A stretch of DNA of 64,000 nt from Tetrapyrgos nigripes (Eukaryota; Basidiomycota; Agaricomycetes; Agaricales; Campanellaceae): assembly GCA_013368315.1 (NCBI GenBank), contig JAACJM010000059.1, positions 1-64,000 on the forward strand, read 5' to 3'. The notes beneath the pieces are model-generated. The model was not told the origin of the DNA and made no database searches. It saw only the letters and a list, made by a program, of their open reading frames with translations. The position numbers and the translations under genes are program-made. Below, one piece after another: positions 1-12,855 of this stretch (within the stretch, counting starts at the first letter, position 1; each line of letters opens with the position of its first letter).

Positions 1-351
1 AGATAGTTGGTCTATTCAGACTCCTATCTGTGCCTATATCTGAAGCCCAGATATACAGCATTTCTGGACTCAATTCCGTGTGAGCAATAGACCATCTTTC
101 TTTTGCTTCAATAGTTGTACAAATTAGACAGTCTTTTTTGTACTTCTTTCTATTCATCACATGTGCCATCTTTTTCGTGTACTTATCAGGTGTAATTAAA
201 GGTCTCCAAATGTATGTACTTTCTGTACAAAGATTCAGAGTCCGAATATATCATTTATTTGTACATATATCTAGATTACAAATATATCCTACTTTCGTAC
301 AACTATTTGCTCGCCTATCCGTCGAGCCGATAGAAACGTCCTTTCGGCGTG
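1..351. other. single-copy AT-rich sequence, no gene seen
   Basis: This stretch precedes the point (about 352) where similarity to the second duplicated unit begins. It is AT-rich and holds only short open frames without recognisable domains or convincing splice sites. I see no RNA gene or transposon end in it. Confidence 0.4.
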
Positions 352-2170
352 ACAGCATCTACGAACTGAGTCGTCCCGTCCCAAATGTTGACCCATTAAC
401 CCAAGGAAAACCTGGATATCCACACCTCGCACACCAGATCCGTCATCCAGCATCCAAAACTGACAGCCGGGTGAGTATGGGACTTGCAGATGATGTACCG
501 GTGTTACTACGTTCATTGACACGTATACTTGTCGTCAATAGACAGAGAGGGTAATGGAGGAAAAGGAATAAGGGGCGGCAGCGTGAATGGAAAGGGGTAG
601 ACTGGTACTCATTCTAGGCTTCGACATCTTGTTGTTAGGGCTGTTGGTCGTTGCATTCTAGGCGTTGACGGTAAGAGGTTTTGGCAGTCACGTGTGCGTA
701 AAGCGTACTTTCGCTGTACGTGTTCCAATTGGCTCTTAGTCAGTCGGTAGGAGTGACTTCTGACTCACAAAGTCAGAACATGCTGCGCTCAGGACTTGGA
801 GAATGGTTTGAAGCAGGTAGAGCAGGGAGATATGCGTTGTAATGGATAGGCGTGTTTGTTCTTTATTCTCTTTTCATATGGTTTTCCAACGCTGTTTCTT
901 CATGCATCGTTGCAGTAGTTGGTGTAATCTGGCATACGCATATAGTGGAAACTCCAACGCCAACTCTTGTCACTTTCAGGCTTCTCTGTATCAGTTCCAA
1001 ATTACGCTCTTGACATCCTTCAGAGTCCAAACAGTCTCGTCTTTTCCTTCACACACATCGAGCCCACATTGTCAAGCTGGGAGTCAGAGTCTCAGTCCTT
1101 GTCACGACGAGGCGTCCTTTGTGTGGTTCTTTGTTCAGAAGACGTAGAGCTGAAGGCATCACCTCAACTGAAGCACCTTCGCTTACAACTATGATGTACG
1201 TCAACTTTGTCAGTTTGGTGGTGTTGCCAGGCTCCAGCGCATCCCGGAACCCCAAACCCACCTCTACCTCTCCATTTCTTGTCCATGACTACTCTTTCCA
1301 GTCCATGTCTTTAGTCCATGACTGTACGACCACATGACTGCATATCTACGAGTCCGAGTCTGAGTCCACTGTTTGTGTCGTCCTATATCCCCACTTGCAC
1401 TACCTTCCATTCACCTCCCATCTCAACAGCCAGTACATACCCCTGGTCCAGTCCAGGTCATTATCGTGTAAAAGCCGGTGTCAGCTTTGAAAATTTCAGC
1501 AGTTTGCTTCGCTCCTGACATTATACATTCCTGAGGGGAACTTTTGGGCTGTCATGATGGAGAGAGAAAGAAAGATGACAATGACAATAGCGAGAGGCAT
1601 GCAGGCAGTAGAGATGCCTGTCCACTGAAACCTTGGGATACATACGTATCTGTACTGTCCAAGTCCTGTGTGAGTCTTGTTTGGTGTGGTGGAAACTATC
1701 CTTGATTACTCATTTACATCGACCTTTTCCATTGTCATTCACGTCCTCATTTCAGAACCCATCTTCTTCGTTGGCGTCTGGAGCTCCAACGCCAAATCAG
1801 TGATCTGTACCCAGACCTACTAGTATACCGTTGTAAGTCTACGCAGCCCAGCTTTAATAGAGGAGCACACCAATACACATACTCAACCAGTTCTGTCTTT
1901 TGAGGAGCATCAATCCCAGCTTTTTGATATAAACTTCCTGAGCCTTCAAACCTTTGGATATCCCTCGTCAACATTCCTCTCCTCTCGTAGACACGGCTCA
2001 CCGAGTTCAGCTTCTTTTACCACTTTACAGCTACGCTGCTGCTACTGCCAACCATTGTGGTTGTGTCTGTCTTTGTCGCCATCTTCCTCTTTGGCTTTAC
2101 CTTCTCTTGCCTGACGATTGCGATTGCTGGTTACAAAGTCAACCCTACCTCATAATGAGATTATGAAGTC
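352..2170. other. non-coding part of the duplicated block A
   Basis: Positions 360-560 carry a motif (target of the 21894 insertion) that recurs at 21812-21893 and twice at about 22569-22850. Positions 842-1337 match 23552-24310, and 1747-2166 match about 24590-25010. The part between about 1358 and 1668 is replaced by unrelated sequence in unit 2. Open frames here are short, differ between the copies and show no domain, so I do not call a gene. Confidence 0.5.
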
Positions 2171-2772
2171 AAGCCTGGATTAGTGATTCTGGGTCATTGA
2201 GTTGTTGGCTAGGTCTCCCCAACCCAACCCCAACCTTTAGGTGTATGTCTGTGCCCACCCCTACAGTCTCCGGTCTACTGGATTACCTCAACGTTAAGTC
2301 TATTTTATGAGACTGAATGTATGTATGTATGTGGTGATGGTGGTGGTCCTGATGTGTATACTATAGAGCTGATTTGGCACTGGCAACGCGTGTCTCCTCA
2401 GTGGTCGTAAACCCACACAGAAACATACTTCATATGTCATGAGATTACGATGCCCTCACAGGCGCAGATAGCAATATCACCTACGGATAATCGTTGCTAG
2501 CTCGACTTGTGCCTCTTGTTTCGTAAGAAGTTGTGTATCCGTCTGATTCCTCTCTCTGGAAACTATAAGACACAAATCTGATGGATTGCGAAATAGACAT
2601 GCGAACCGCAGACCTGTTCTCCTCTTTGGATGTTTCCAGGGCCACAATGAGAATAGTCTTTGAGTACATTTTAGTAAGGGCTTCTATAGGCATGATGTAT
2701 CAGCTCAATAGAGGACATTGAGAAGGTATTGCGCAGTAGTATCGAATATTCTGAGGGGTACTCTGGGTGCTG
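2171..2772. other. duplicated non-coding sequence before an old hAT element
   Basis: This stretch matches 25020-25607 almost base for base. I see no open frame with a domain and no splice structure. It ends at the eroded left end of a hAT-type element. Confidence 0.4.
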
Positions 2773-3824
2773 TGCGGGCCTAGGGCCTGAGCCCTAGGCC
2801 CGCCCAGACCAGGCCCGAAAAGCCCAAGCCTGACGCAGGGCCGGCCCTGGGCTTGGGACTTTCCTGGCAGTCGTGTGGCGCACTTTGACCTGTACTAGCT
2901 GTAACAGCCGTCATTCTTCAACTACATGTAGGGCTCCTAATGGATCGGATTTGGTCAGATTCGGATGCAATCCACTCGGATGGCAGGTTGCTCGAGGCCC
3001 AATCCGCATCCGGCAGAGGGTATCCGACAGATAGCCAGATGATCCGATGCATGGATTGCCGTAAGTGCCGGTACTTACTGTAAGGGTTCTGTCTCGCCGT
3101 TAAGTACTCAGAATTTTTGTTTACATGTACATGTGCGTTTTCTCTTTCTCTTCAGGGATCAAAGAGCTAAGTACTGACTTCATTCTTCTCTCAAAGCAGG
3201 GTTGCTTGGTTCTCTGCATTGTTAGCAGGGTGTATCATATAGTCTAGTTTCTTGAGTACACCTTACAATTCCTCAAATGCCTCATCAAATGGGAATTGAT
3301 TTACTGTCCCATTTCTTTCAATTCGCGAGGGCACCGTGACAGTGACATGGCCTCGCAAATATTTTTGCCACGAAATCGGGAATGTGAGCCATGACTGTCG
3401 GTTTTTTTCGCGAATTTTCGCGAATTTCTAAGGAAAATTTGCCGTTTTTGGACTCATTCTGGCGGGGAAGTCGCGTCTAGTCCTCCGTGACGCGAACTCG
3501 ACGATTTATTTCGCGCATTTTGAGGGGTCCGTGACGCGTGACTCGCGAATTGAACGAATCAGGAACGCGCTACATCAAAAAATGAGTACATGGAGGAGGA
3601 AGATATAGTATAGGAGCTAGAGATCATTGAGCAGTGGCAGGAATTCTTGAAGGATAAGACCTACTTAAAGATATGGCAGTTAGAGGGTGATAATGGGAGG
3701 ACATTCTAGTATAATGCATATTAATTTTGTGTACATACTTCATAGATAGCATATACTACACTCAATCTACATTTTTGTGAGAAAAGCCCTGGCTCAGGCC
3801 CAAGCCCAGGCCCGCACATCACTA
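2773..3824. mobile_element. non-autonomous hAT element, left end eroded
   Basis: The right end reads GGCCCGCACATCACTA followed by GTGCTGTT (3825-3832). The sister copy at 25616-26680 is complete: it is flanked on both sides by the 8-bp duplication GTGCTGTT and begins TAGTTATGTGTGGGCC. Here the left terminus has lost about 10 bp, between repeated TGT triplets, so the first TIR bases and part of the target duplication are gone. No transposase-like ORF is present. An 8-bp target duplication with TAG-type ends is typical of hAT elements. Because it is present in both units, it inserted before the segmental duplication. Confidence 0.75.
3317..3554. repeat. nested inverted-repeat segment with TTCAATTCGCGAG ends
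   Basis: Inside the hAT element a 238-bp CpG-rich segment begins TTCAATTCGCGAG and ends with its exact reverse complement. The interior repeats CGCGAATT-type words. It could be a MITE nested in the hAT element, but I cannot define a target duplication. The same structure is present in the sister copy at about 26176-26413. Confidence 0.4.
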
Positions 3825-3832
3825 GTGCTGTT

Positions 3833-6800
3833 AGTGTTTTTTTTAAAAATTTCGTATCTGTCCAATTGGATTTCTTCTTTTCCTTTCCTTCGCCTTGTTG
3901 GCTGTTTCTTATCTGGTTTCCCCAAGGTCTCCATCCCCCTTTGTCTTCTTTTCCTGCCCCCCAATCTTCGTCTTTCTATTTTCTGCCATGGTTTTGCTCT
4001 GCTTTCCGGCTTTTGTACTTCTATATTTCTATCCACTACCACTGATCTCTTAGATTTCTCTTCCAGTTTCCAGTCCCAACTCCAATGACTCTGGAAACAT
4101 TTCCATGCCCCTCAAATTCTCCTCTGGTTATTTTTTGCGAGTGAATGCCTGATTTGGATTAGGTATACACTAGTAGACGAGGAGGGGTATATTACATGGA
4201 CTAGGACCAAGAACTGATATGCTGGGATTCCAGAAGGCGTGTTGATGACTGGTTAAGTACATCATTGGGTCCCAGGGTCAATCACTCCCAATATGGACGA
4301 GCTTGCAGCTTGAGGACTGCTGTAGATCCATTACGAGGCTGAAGAATGAGGCCGAGTTCTTTACACTGTGTTTCCATGTGTGGCTATGTCTAATTGGCAC
4401 CCCAGTTATTTCTGTGCTTCCTTCCAATTTTACCTGTATATACCTATGTCATTTGTTTGTCTCCAGTTTCATAGCTAGGTGGTAGGCAAACAACCATGTC
4501 TGGACCACAGTTTTGCATATAGCACCACAATGCTGTCATACCTCAATGTCTCCTCTTCCAGCAATCTCTTCTATCTCTTTTGAACACTCTAATCTACCCT
4601 ATGAAACATCTCTTTGTCAGCTTTCATCATGCCTCCTAAGGCTACAATCACTGCATTTTCTCTCTCTCCCAGCTCTTCTCAGCATCAAAATCTCAATTGA
4701 GATTTCCTCAGTCTGAGAAGAGCCATAGCTTTTTTGTGTTTTCCTGGTGCGTTCTCTATCTCTATCTCGTCTTCTCGTTTATCATCTGATTTCTCATTCT
4801 TGTCGATTGCCTTTCTTACCACAATTGCTATGTTCTCAAGGCAGACCTCCATGGTAGTACATCCCACAATTTGTTTTCTTCAATCTACTGACCAGTTTAT
4901 TACTTTTCCAGCTCTACGAAACTGGCTTCAATAATGACAGAATAGTGATGAAGACTGAAGATTGTACCTTCAGTCTTCTCCTCGCAATCTGCAGACCTCC
5001 TCAAACCTTTCAATTTACTCCTGAGGATTGGAAAGGCATATTGCTGCTTCGATTGTATACAGAAGGGATTCCAGCTGGCTCTGTCTGTTTGGTTGACTAT
5101 ACGGCTGGGTACTACACTGGCAGTGGAGAGACCACGCTTGCGTGGAATCTAAAACTCGTAATCCTCTTATCTGACCCAGCGAAGAGGGAGCAAACAATGT
5201 AATTTATTAGTTAGGGGTCTACATTTACTAGTATTTGTTTTGACGGTGGATAGAAAAGAAATTCAATAAAAAGTTGATAAAAAGTAATGTGTATTTTAAT
5301 GTTTTGGGGAGCTCCAGTCTCATACTCGCCACACCTCGGTGCTGGCCCACACCCCTTTCATACAGTTATGACAACTGTCAAGTTAGGCACTATCTAAATT
5401 ATTCTATTTAACACCCATACTGTGGTAGCATGTCAGGGAAGCTGACTGGACAGATGAGTACTTCTTGAAAGTGAACATGCAGTAATAAAGTTATATAATA
5501 AGTGTACCAATCTCCAAACCTCAATCTCACAGACAGGAACAGTTACAACACTGCTCTTTCTTTGTCCTTTCTCTAGCTTAACATAACTGCCTTGACAATC
5601 TGGCCAAACCCGTTACGAGGCCTCTTAAAGGCCGAGTTAACTTATGTTGGCCTTGTAATTTTTACCATGACCTCAAACTCCCACCCCTTTCCACTGCCAC
5701 TCAAATTAAGCTGTCTTTCCCCTTCCTGACAACTGGAATGTCCAGACTTGGTCTGGACCAGATCCAAAGACCATAGACAACCACGTCATGCCAGTGTGTC
5801 AAATTGTAGTTTCTATTTTGTCATATGTCCTTCTTCCCTCCCACTTCCACCAATGCTCCCTCCCTTCTGCATAGCCTGGGAATCACTATAGACTATATGA
5901 AACAGCCTTGTAACTTGCTGCGCAAAGCAATGGCCTTTTGCCCCAGTCTATCACTGCACAGCAATGTTCTGCGTATTCATCACCATTGAACCATTGTATT
6001 CCCACACAGTGACAGTGATATCAGGTGTATTATGAGAATGTATGCTGGGTGCCAATGCCATTTAGAATGAGGAAGGGAGGTTCAGCATCGGTGCCTATTT
6101 TTGAGTTCCTCACCATCATCATAGTAATTCATTGCCATAACCCTCGTCTTTGTTAGCTGTTGTGTTGTGGTGAGTTGTGGTGAGGGGAGGGGAGTTGGCT
6201 GCCAAGTTGCAGTCAAAGTCATTGGTTGTTGGTATGTATGACTATTGCCAGGTTTCTTGGATCCCTTGTCCTGTCCCTATTGTCCCTGTTCCTGGTTCGG
6301 TTTCTGGAAGGAGCCTCAGACTGGAAGAAGAGTGAGTGGGAAGTGGGAAGACGATCTGGTAATCATAGGATTGTAGTTAGTTAATTAACACTGTCGACAG
6401 TTGCAAAAAATAAAAAATAAAAATAAGAAGGCGAAAAAAGAGGAAGGAAAAGGGAAAGGAAGAGGAAAGGGACAAGAATGAAAAAGGTGTACATTTTAGA
6501 CATTTGATGTTTGGCCATTGTGTGGTGTAGAGCACACACTTGGCTCAAACAGTAGACGTAGACAGAGCAGCAGTAAGAGAGAAGACAATGAGAAGCTAGT
6601 CCCAAGATGAAGTTAATTATGAGTAAAGATAAGATGCAAGAGGAGAGATGCTTACCTAGTCCTAAGATGAAGAGGTCAAGATGGGAACTAGGAAGCTACA
6701 ACTTTAAGTTTATATACATGAGGCCAAAGATAAGGCAGTAATCATAGGATCAAAGTAAAAGATGGTATCTTGATGAAAAGATGAAAGGAATTGGAGAACT

Positions 6801-8143
6801 GTTAGAGATAATCCAATTACAGCCTAGTATCCCTGGTAAGTGATAATCATGTATCTGTCATAGAAAGATGGAAAAAAGATAGGACGAAAAGATGAACAAA
6901 AGATGAACAACAATTGATGGCTGATTGATGAATGATGAAGGAAAATAGAAGGAAAAATAGAAAGAAAATCATCCAAAATAATCAAGTCATGATACATTGT
7001 CCATTGGTCCGATGCAGAATGAAGCATTGGCGAAGTGTATATGTACATGTTGTGCACATTGCTCACCATACAGCATACACTTTCCACTGTCTACTGTATG
7101 TCATACTATGTTGTCTATTATCCAATTCTCCATCTCCATCGCCTTCTCCTTCTTCCATTTAAGACATCTACTGGCACCATGACCATGTTTGATGAGATGG
7201 GGATGGGGGATGAGGGGGGATCTCGTCAATGAGTTGTTGACTTGGAAATGGGAATGAGGTGGGGTAGAAGGAAGCAGAGAGTGTGCAGATGGAGGGGATG
7301 GAGCGTTCAAGGGGAGACAAAGACACAGACACACGAAAAGGCATTGACTGGAGAAAGGGAAAGATGATCCAAGGAAGAGTTTCATAGTGTGGATTGTTGC
7401 TAGTAGAGTCGCTTTCTTGAAGTTGCTGAATTTGTTCTTCAATTGGCAATGTGGGAGTAAGCACAAAGAGAGATTGGGGGAATACATTGTCATCAATGTT
7501 GTCCATATGTTTGTCTGCCAAACAAAGACATTGCCCCTGTGCCATCACATGTGTGCATTGTTGTAATGTGAGACATCATTCAAACTCATTGGTTAGTCAT
7601 TGAAAACAAACCGTCCAGATCTCAAGTGAAAGGGTACCTAGAGCATAGAAGAAAAATTGGGTGAAGATGATAAGCAAGTTGGAGATGTGGCTGAGTAAAG
7701 GAAATTTGAGTAAATACAAGTGATCAAAAGGAGGCTGTTGTAAAGGTGAGTTTGTGGTTTCCTAGTTGAAGCTCTGAATCAAGTTAATTTGGGGACTTGA
7801 GTATGATTTTTTGAATCTCGTAGACTCTGAAATAGCTAACGAGGAAAGCATTGAAGAGGGTTTTGGTTGAGAAGTATGAGAAAGCCTGAGAATAAATGCA
7901 TAAAATCATATGGAAATCAGAAAGGGTACTGAAGTATTGGTTAGATATCTATGAACTGAGTTCAGTGGCATTAATGTGGCAGCTTTGTGGAGATGATCAA
8001 AGTCAAAGTAAGGAACCCTGGCACCAACAGAACAAAAGGAACTTCATGTCAGCCTCTACTACCAAGTGCTCATGCATCTTGCTGTCCATTCTGCAGTGGG
8101 TTTATATATAAAAGTGTAAATGCATTTTTTCATGCTACCAAGT
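3833..8143. other. duplicated non-coding block B
   Basis: This 4.3-kb stretch matches 26689-26996 plus 34457-41115 once the retrotransposon, the Tc1-like element and a local duplication in unit 2 are subtracted. It has short frames only, some overlapping on both strands (for example 7101-7548), with no recognisable domains. Two points matter as empty sites. GCGAG at 4137-4141 is the intact target of the unit 2 retrotransposon, and TA at 5098-5099 is the intact target of the unit 2 Tc1-like element. Confidence 0.5.
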
Positions 8144-11100
8144 CTACAAAGCCTTTAGAATCAAAACTTTGCCAGACTGAAACCCTAAACATAGTAAACG
8201 AATGTCATCGTGAATAGCTGAGCAAAAAATATCAGTAAAGGGCAAGTAAACGCAGTCCAATTCTCCAATGAAAGGATGATGAATCCACTGGTCATGAAGA
8301 TAATGGCTGACATCTGTAGCAATTTTCTGCTCATTGGCTGCACTTTGTGAATGTTGGTCCAGCTTTTTCTCTTCCTCCCCTGTCCCCACATTCCAGATTC
8401 GGATAGTCTTGTCATCAGATCCAGAGACCACTCGCTGTCCATCTGCTGAGAATGCCACAGATGTCACCCAATGTGAATGTCCCTCCAGCTTTTTCTCTTC
8501 CTCTCCTGTCTCCACATTCCAGATTTGGATAGTCGAGTCAGAAGATCCAGAGACCACTCGCTGTCCATCTGCTGAGAATGCCACAGATGTCACCCAATGT
8601 GAATGTCCCTCCAGCTTTTTCTCTTCCTCTCCTGTCTCCACATTCCAGATTCGGATAGTCGAGTCAGAAGATCCAGAGACCACTCGCTGTCCATCTGCTG
8701 AGAATGCCACAGATGTCACCGAATGTGAATGTCCCTCCAGCTTTTTCTCTTCCTCTCCTGTCTCCACATTCCAGATTCGGATAGTCTTGTCATCAGATCC
8801 AGAGACCACTCGCTGTCCATCTGCTGAGAATGCCACAGATCTCACCCAATCTGAATGTCCCTCCAGCTTTTTCTCTTCCTCTCCTGTCTCCACATTCCAG
8901 ATTCGGATAGTCTTGTCATCAGATCCAGAGACCACTCGCTGTCCATCTGCTGAGAATGCCACAGATGTCACCGAATGTGAATGTCCCTCCAGCTTTTTCT
9001 CTTCCTCTCCTGTCTCCACATTCCAGATTCGGATAGTCTTGTCAGAAGATCCAGAGACCACTCGCTGTCCATCTGCTGAGAATGCCACAGATGTCACCGA
9101 ATGTGAATGTCCCTCCAGCTTTTTCTCTTCCTCTCCTGTCTCCACATTCCAGATTCGGATAGTCTTGTCAAAAGATCCAGAGACCACTCGCTGTCCATCT
9201 GCTGAGAATGCCACAGATGTCACCCAATGTGAATGTCCCTCCAGCTTTTTCTCTTCCTCTCCTGTCTCCACATTCCAGATTCGGATAGTCTTGTCAAAAG
9301 ATCCAGAGACCACTCGCTGTCCATCTGCTGAGAATGCCACAGATGTCACCCAATCTGAATGTCCCTCCAGCTTTTTCTCTTCCTCTCCTGTCTCCACATT
9401 CCAGATTCGGATAGTCTTGTCATCAGATCCAGAGACCACTCGCTGTCCATCTGCTGAGAATGCCACAGATGTCACCCAATGTGAATGTCCCTCCAGCTTT
9501 TTCTCTTGCTCTCCTGTCTCCACATTCCAGATTCGGATAGTCTTGTCATCAGATCCAGAGACCACTCGCTGTCCATCTGCTGAGAATGCCACAGATGTCA
9601 CCGAATGTGAATGTCCCTCCAGCTTTTTCTCTTCCTCTCCTGTCTCCACATTCCAGATTCGGATAGTCTTGTCAGAAGATCCAGAGACCACTCGCTGTCC
9701 ATCTGCTGAGAATGCCACAGATCTCACCAAATCTGAATGTCCCTCCAGCTTTTTCTCTTCCTCTCCTGTCTCCACATTCCAGATTCGGATAGTCTTGTCA
9801 GAAGATCCAGAGACCACTCGCTGTCCATCTGCTGAGAATGCCACAGATCTCACCCAATGTGAATGTCCCTCCAGCTTTTTCTCTTCCTCTCCTGTCTCCA
9901 CATTCCAGATTCGGATAGTCGAGTCAGAAGATCCAGAGACCACTTGCTGTCCATCTGCTGACAGTGCAATGCAATAGATCCTGCCTTTAGCTTGAATGAC
10001 ATGGTCATAACACTCCCATACATTGCCAACTCCACCAAGAAGTTTCCATGGTATTTCTTGTGGATAAAATTCCCGAATTATTGACTTTTTGGGTAGCCAG
10101 AAGAGTGCTGAATAGTAGATTTCTAGTGGATGGTCCCGGATGGTGTTGAAGCACTGCAATACACAACGTCTGGTATCCCCTGCTAGCTGTCGAATTTTAG
10201 CATCAACCTGAACCATAGTTAGTGCTGTGAGTTCAAAAATGAAGAAAAGTTAGCTTACAAATTGTGCCCTCTCTAAATTGCGCAACATCTTTACTACTAT
10301 GTCAAGCCTTCCAAGCAGAGACATGCATTCAGTCCACTGCAAAACCCACTTCTTGAAAAACTTGTTCATCAACTCATGAAGAGTGTCCTTGTCACTAGCC
10401 TCCAGGTAGTGGGTTATCCAGTACATACACGCATACTGAAGAGCCTCAGATATATTGCCTGCTATAGTTGCCTGGGAGACATGCACATTTTTGTCCTGCA
10501 GCCCACAGATGTTTTCAACCAGGTGACCTTTCAGATATTCCAGACATTTGTTTGCAAGAATGGAGTGGGATTCTTTGGGAGCATGGTGATATTCTTTAGA
10601 CCGGATTGGATCAGACAAGAAGTCTGGAAAGGAAGCATGGAAGATTTGGATAGGTTGTGAGTGATTGGCAGGTACTGAAATGACAGACTGGAGAGAGCTG
10701 AGAGTCCTTTCAAGTAAAATGCTTGATATATTAATTTGTAGAAGCTCTGCGATAGCAGTCTGAGAGAGTGGTGTCTGGGCAGTGGTAATGAGATGAAGGA
10801 CATTCTTCAAAACCTCATTCTCCTCATCATTGTGAAGGGCTGAGGAAAGAACAATGCGATAGAGAGCATCTAGCTCCCTGTAAGATGCCTCGTTGCCAGG
10901 AGTGGGATTTGATGCACTGTAGGAAAGAATATCTCTCAGGGCTTTCTGAGTTGAACCAGGGCTTTGAATGCGTGGATCAGCAATGAACAAGCAAGCTGTG
11001 GCAGCATAAATGAAAAGTTGTCCTGAAAGGTCCAATAGCTGATTGAGCTGATCTTCAGAAGGCCATCCCTCCTCAGAAATTGACTTTTCACTCCGAATTT

Positions 11101-12855
11101 CTGCGAAGCGGTAATGCAGAAAAAGTCCAAGATCTCTGCGGAGAAAATGTTCCTCCACGTTGTGGAGCAGGAATTTCTTGTGATGTTTCGAGTTTGCACC
11201 AGTGAATCTGGCTGTGATGTCTGCTTCTGGGCGGCTGGAAATGTAGAATTTGATGGGAAGGTCAACGGCATGTTGAATGAGCAAGGATAGGATTTTGGAG
11301 ATTTGGCTCAAATCTCTACATTCGTCAAGGCCATCACAGACAACCACAAGGTGCTTTTGACCAACGGCAGACCGCGATGTTCTAGCGGGGCTCAAGATCA
11401 GTTTCCGAAATTGTGACTCGGATGGTGTGCAGCCAGAGTCTTCCTCGGCTTTCAAGGACTTCTGAAGAGCTGCACTGAATTCCGGAGAATGGCGAGCTAG
11501 CTGATAGGCTATGGTGGGAAGTACATGACCTGGATCTGCTGTCTCACCCTCGGAACGAGAAGAGAAGAAGCTTGCGCCAAGCATCTGTTTTTCCAACAGC
11601 TGCAGACAGAATGAATACGCAATGGTGGTTTTGCCCGTCCCAGCCATTCCGTTCATCCAGAATATGGGATGATCCGTGTCCCCCTCTGCCCATGCCATGA
11701 GTTTCTCCAATATCTCCTGGCGAGTGCCCTTAGTACAAGCTCCACGCGGCGCACTCGTCATCGCATTGTACTCGGCTTTTTCTGAGGGAGCGAGGCAGCC
11801 GGTGAGCTGATTCTGAAAATTTCCGTCTTGAGCTACACCATCAAACGAAAGATGAATACAGTACATGCCTTCAACATCTCCAATTTGATCTCTTTTATCT
11901 CTCTTGCAACCTCTTTAAAAACCCGTCTTCAAATCTCCGAGATTCTCTTCCAAATAGGCTTTGATCTCTCCGTTTGTTTCAATCCCGTTCTCGATATTGA
12001 TAGCAATTTGAATCGTTAGTTCCATCTTGAGTACGCGTTAGCAGCGGAATAGGGGACCTTAGACGGCCACGTACCATAAATACCTGATACATATCCCTGA
12101 CCATCTGTTGAAGACTTTTCATATCCTCAGCTTCTTCACCCGCCGCAAGGAAGTGTTTCCACCAGGGCCTCTCCAACTCGTCCATTAACTGACGAATTTT
12201 GTTTTTCAACGTTCTATGAGAGAAAAATCTGATAAATAAAACTTTATTCAATGTACTAAGCATATTAGATATTACTCTTGAAGAGTCTTCATGTGCTCGC
12301 CAAGTGATCCAGATGTAACATCCCGAGAATAATGTTCGAGGTTGTCGACGGCAGACTGCAACGATTTCATAAACGCCTTTCGATCCGCGTTAGTTTGAAC
12401 TGTTTTCTACGTATCCGGAAAATAAGTCACAGTTCTGCAGTTTAACATTGGTTAACCCTCACCTCAGCCTGCTCCACTAGAATAGACAAACCACCCGACA
12501 CTATTTTCAAAGCACCTGTGGGCTCCGCATCGCCAGCGGCAGTGACTAGTCTGAGGAGGGTCTTCATACTTCTAAAGGTCTTGCTCTCGGTGACGCGCTC
12601 CAAACGAGATTCTTCACCACGCCCATTGTTGCCTGGCAGATCCGGCAATGGTTTCTGGATTGCAGAAGCACCAATTTGCGGAGGGGGTACAGGAGAAAGT
12701 CGACCAGAGCTGGTAAGGTATGACTGCGTAAGGGAGGAATTATGTACGGGAGGGTCTGGAGCTGACACGGCAGCAGGTGGGATGGGAGAGCGACTGCGAC
12801 TGCGACTGCGACTGCGGCTGAACCGATCTCGAAGCTTCTGAAATTGTTTTTTCAT
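8144..12855 (-). CDS. NACHT-WD40 NLR-like receptor, unit 1 copy (one frameshift)
   Basis: My model has exons 12855-12463, 12406-12276, 12213-12075, 12025-11860, 11812-10259 and 10207-8144, with GT-AG introns of 47-62 bp. The start at MKKQFQ is chosen because it recurs at 18458 and 50603. The protein of about 1480 aa has an RS-repeat start, then a helical region (GALKIVSGGLSILVEQ and following exons) resembling MLKL-NTD/HeLo-like N-termini of basidiomycete NLRs. NACHT follows, with Walker A GMAGTGKT and Walker B LVVVCDGLDEC. Thirteen 42-aa WD40 repeats and a unique tail ending at 8144 complete it. Such proteins act as signal-responsive ATPases in fungal non-self recognition and cell death; that role is inferred from the family. 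A five-A run at 11917-11921 (four in the sister copy) shifts exon 4 out of frame, so this copy may be inactive unless the run is a sequencing error. Confidence 0.8.
8344..9975 (-). repeat. 126-bp tandem repeat encoding 13 WD40 units
   Basis: A 126-bp unit (42 codons) is repeated 13 times with near identity. Each unit reads GHSxxVxSVAFSADGQ, then RVVSGSxDxTIxIW, then NVETGEEEKKLE. Differences concentrate at unit positions 4 (H/D), 5 (W/S/L), 7 (T/R), 23 (S/D/F) and 25 (K/S). The paralogue at 41316-42080 has 6 units. The near identity with codon-specific differences points to concerted evolution by unequal recombination, with selection on the ligand face. Confidence 0.9.

Noticed and set aside
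841..1262. Possible exons on either strand (for example VGLGFRDALEPGNTTKL)
   Set aside because: The frame is kept in both units only because they are recent duplicates. No domain, start or splice pattern supports a gene.
2931..3050. TAGGGCTCCTAATGGATCGG repeat as a separate hAT MITE
   Set aside because: A related sequence occurs at 24339, but I find no matching right end or target duplication.
7101..7548. Two overlapping minus-strand frames of 131 and 126 codons, also in unit 2
   Set aside because: Both frames are equally open, neither has a domain, and conservation is explained by the recent duplication.
8344..9975. Regular direct repeats that could suggest a CRISPR-like array
   Set aside because: The repeat is a coding WD40 unit with no spacer structure, in a eukaryotic gene.
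8334..9977. 547-codon open frame on the plus strand opposite the WD40 repeats
   Set aside because: It exists because a stop-free frame in one 126-bp unit is repeated 13 times. It has no domain and the minus strand clearly encodes WD40 repeats.
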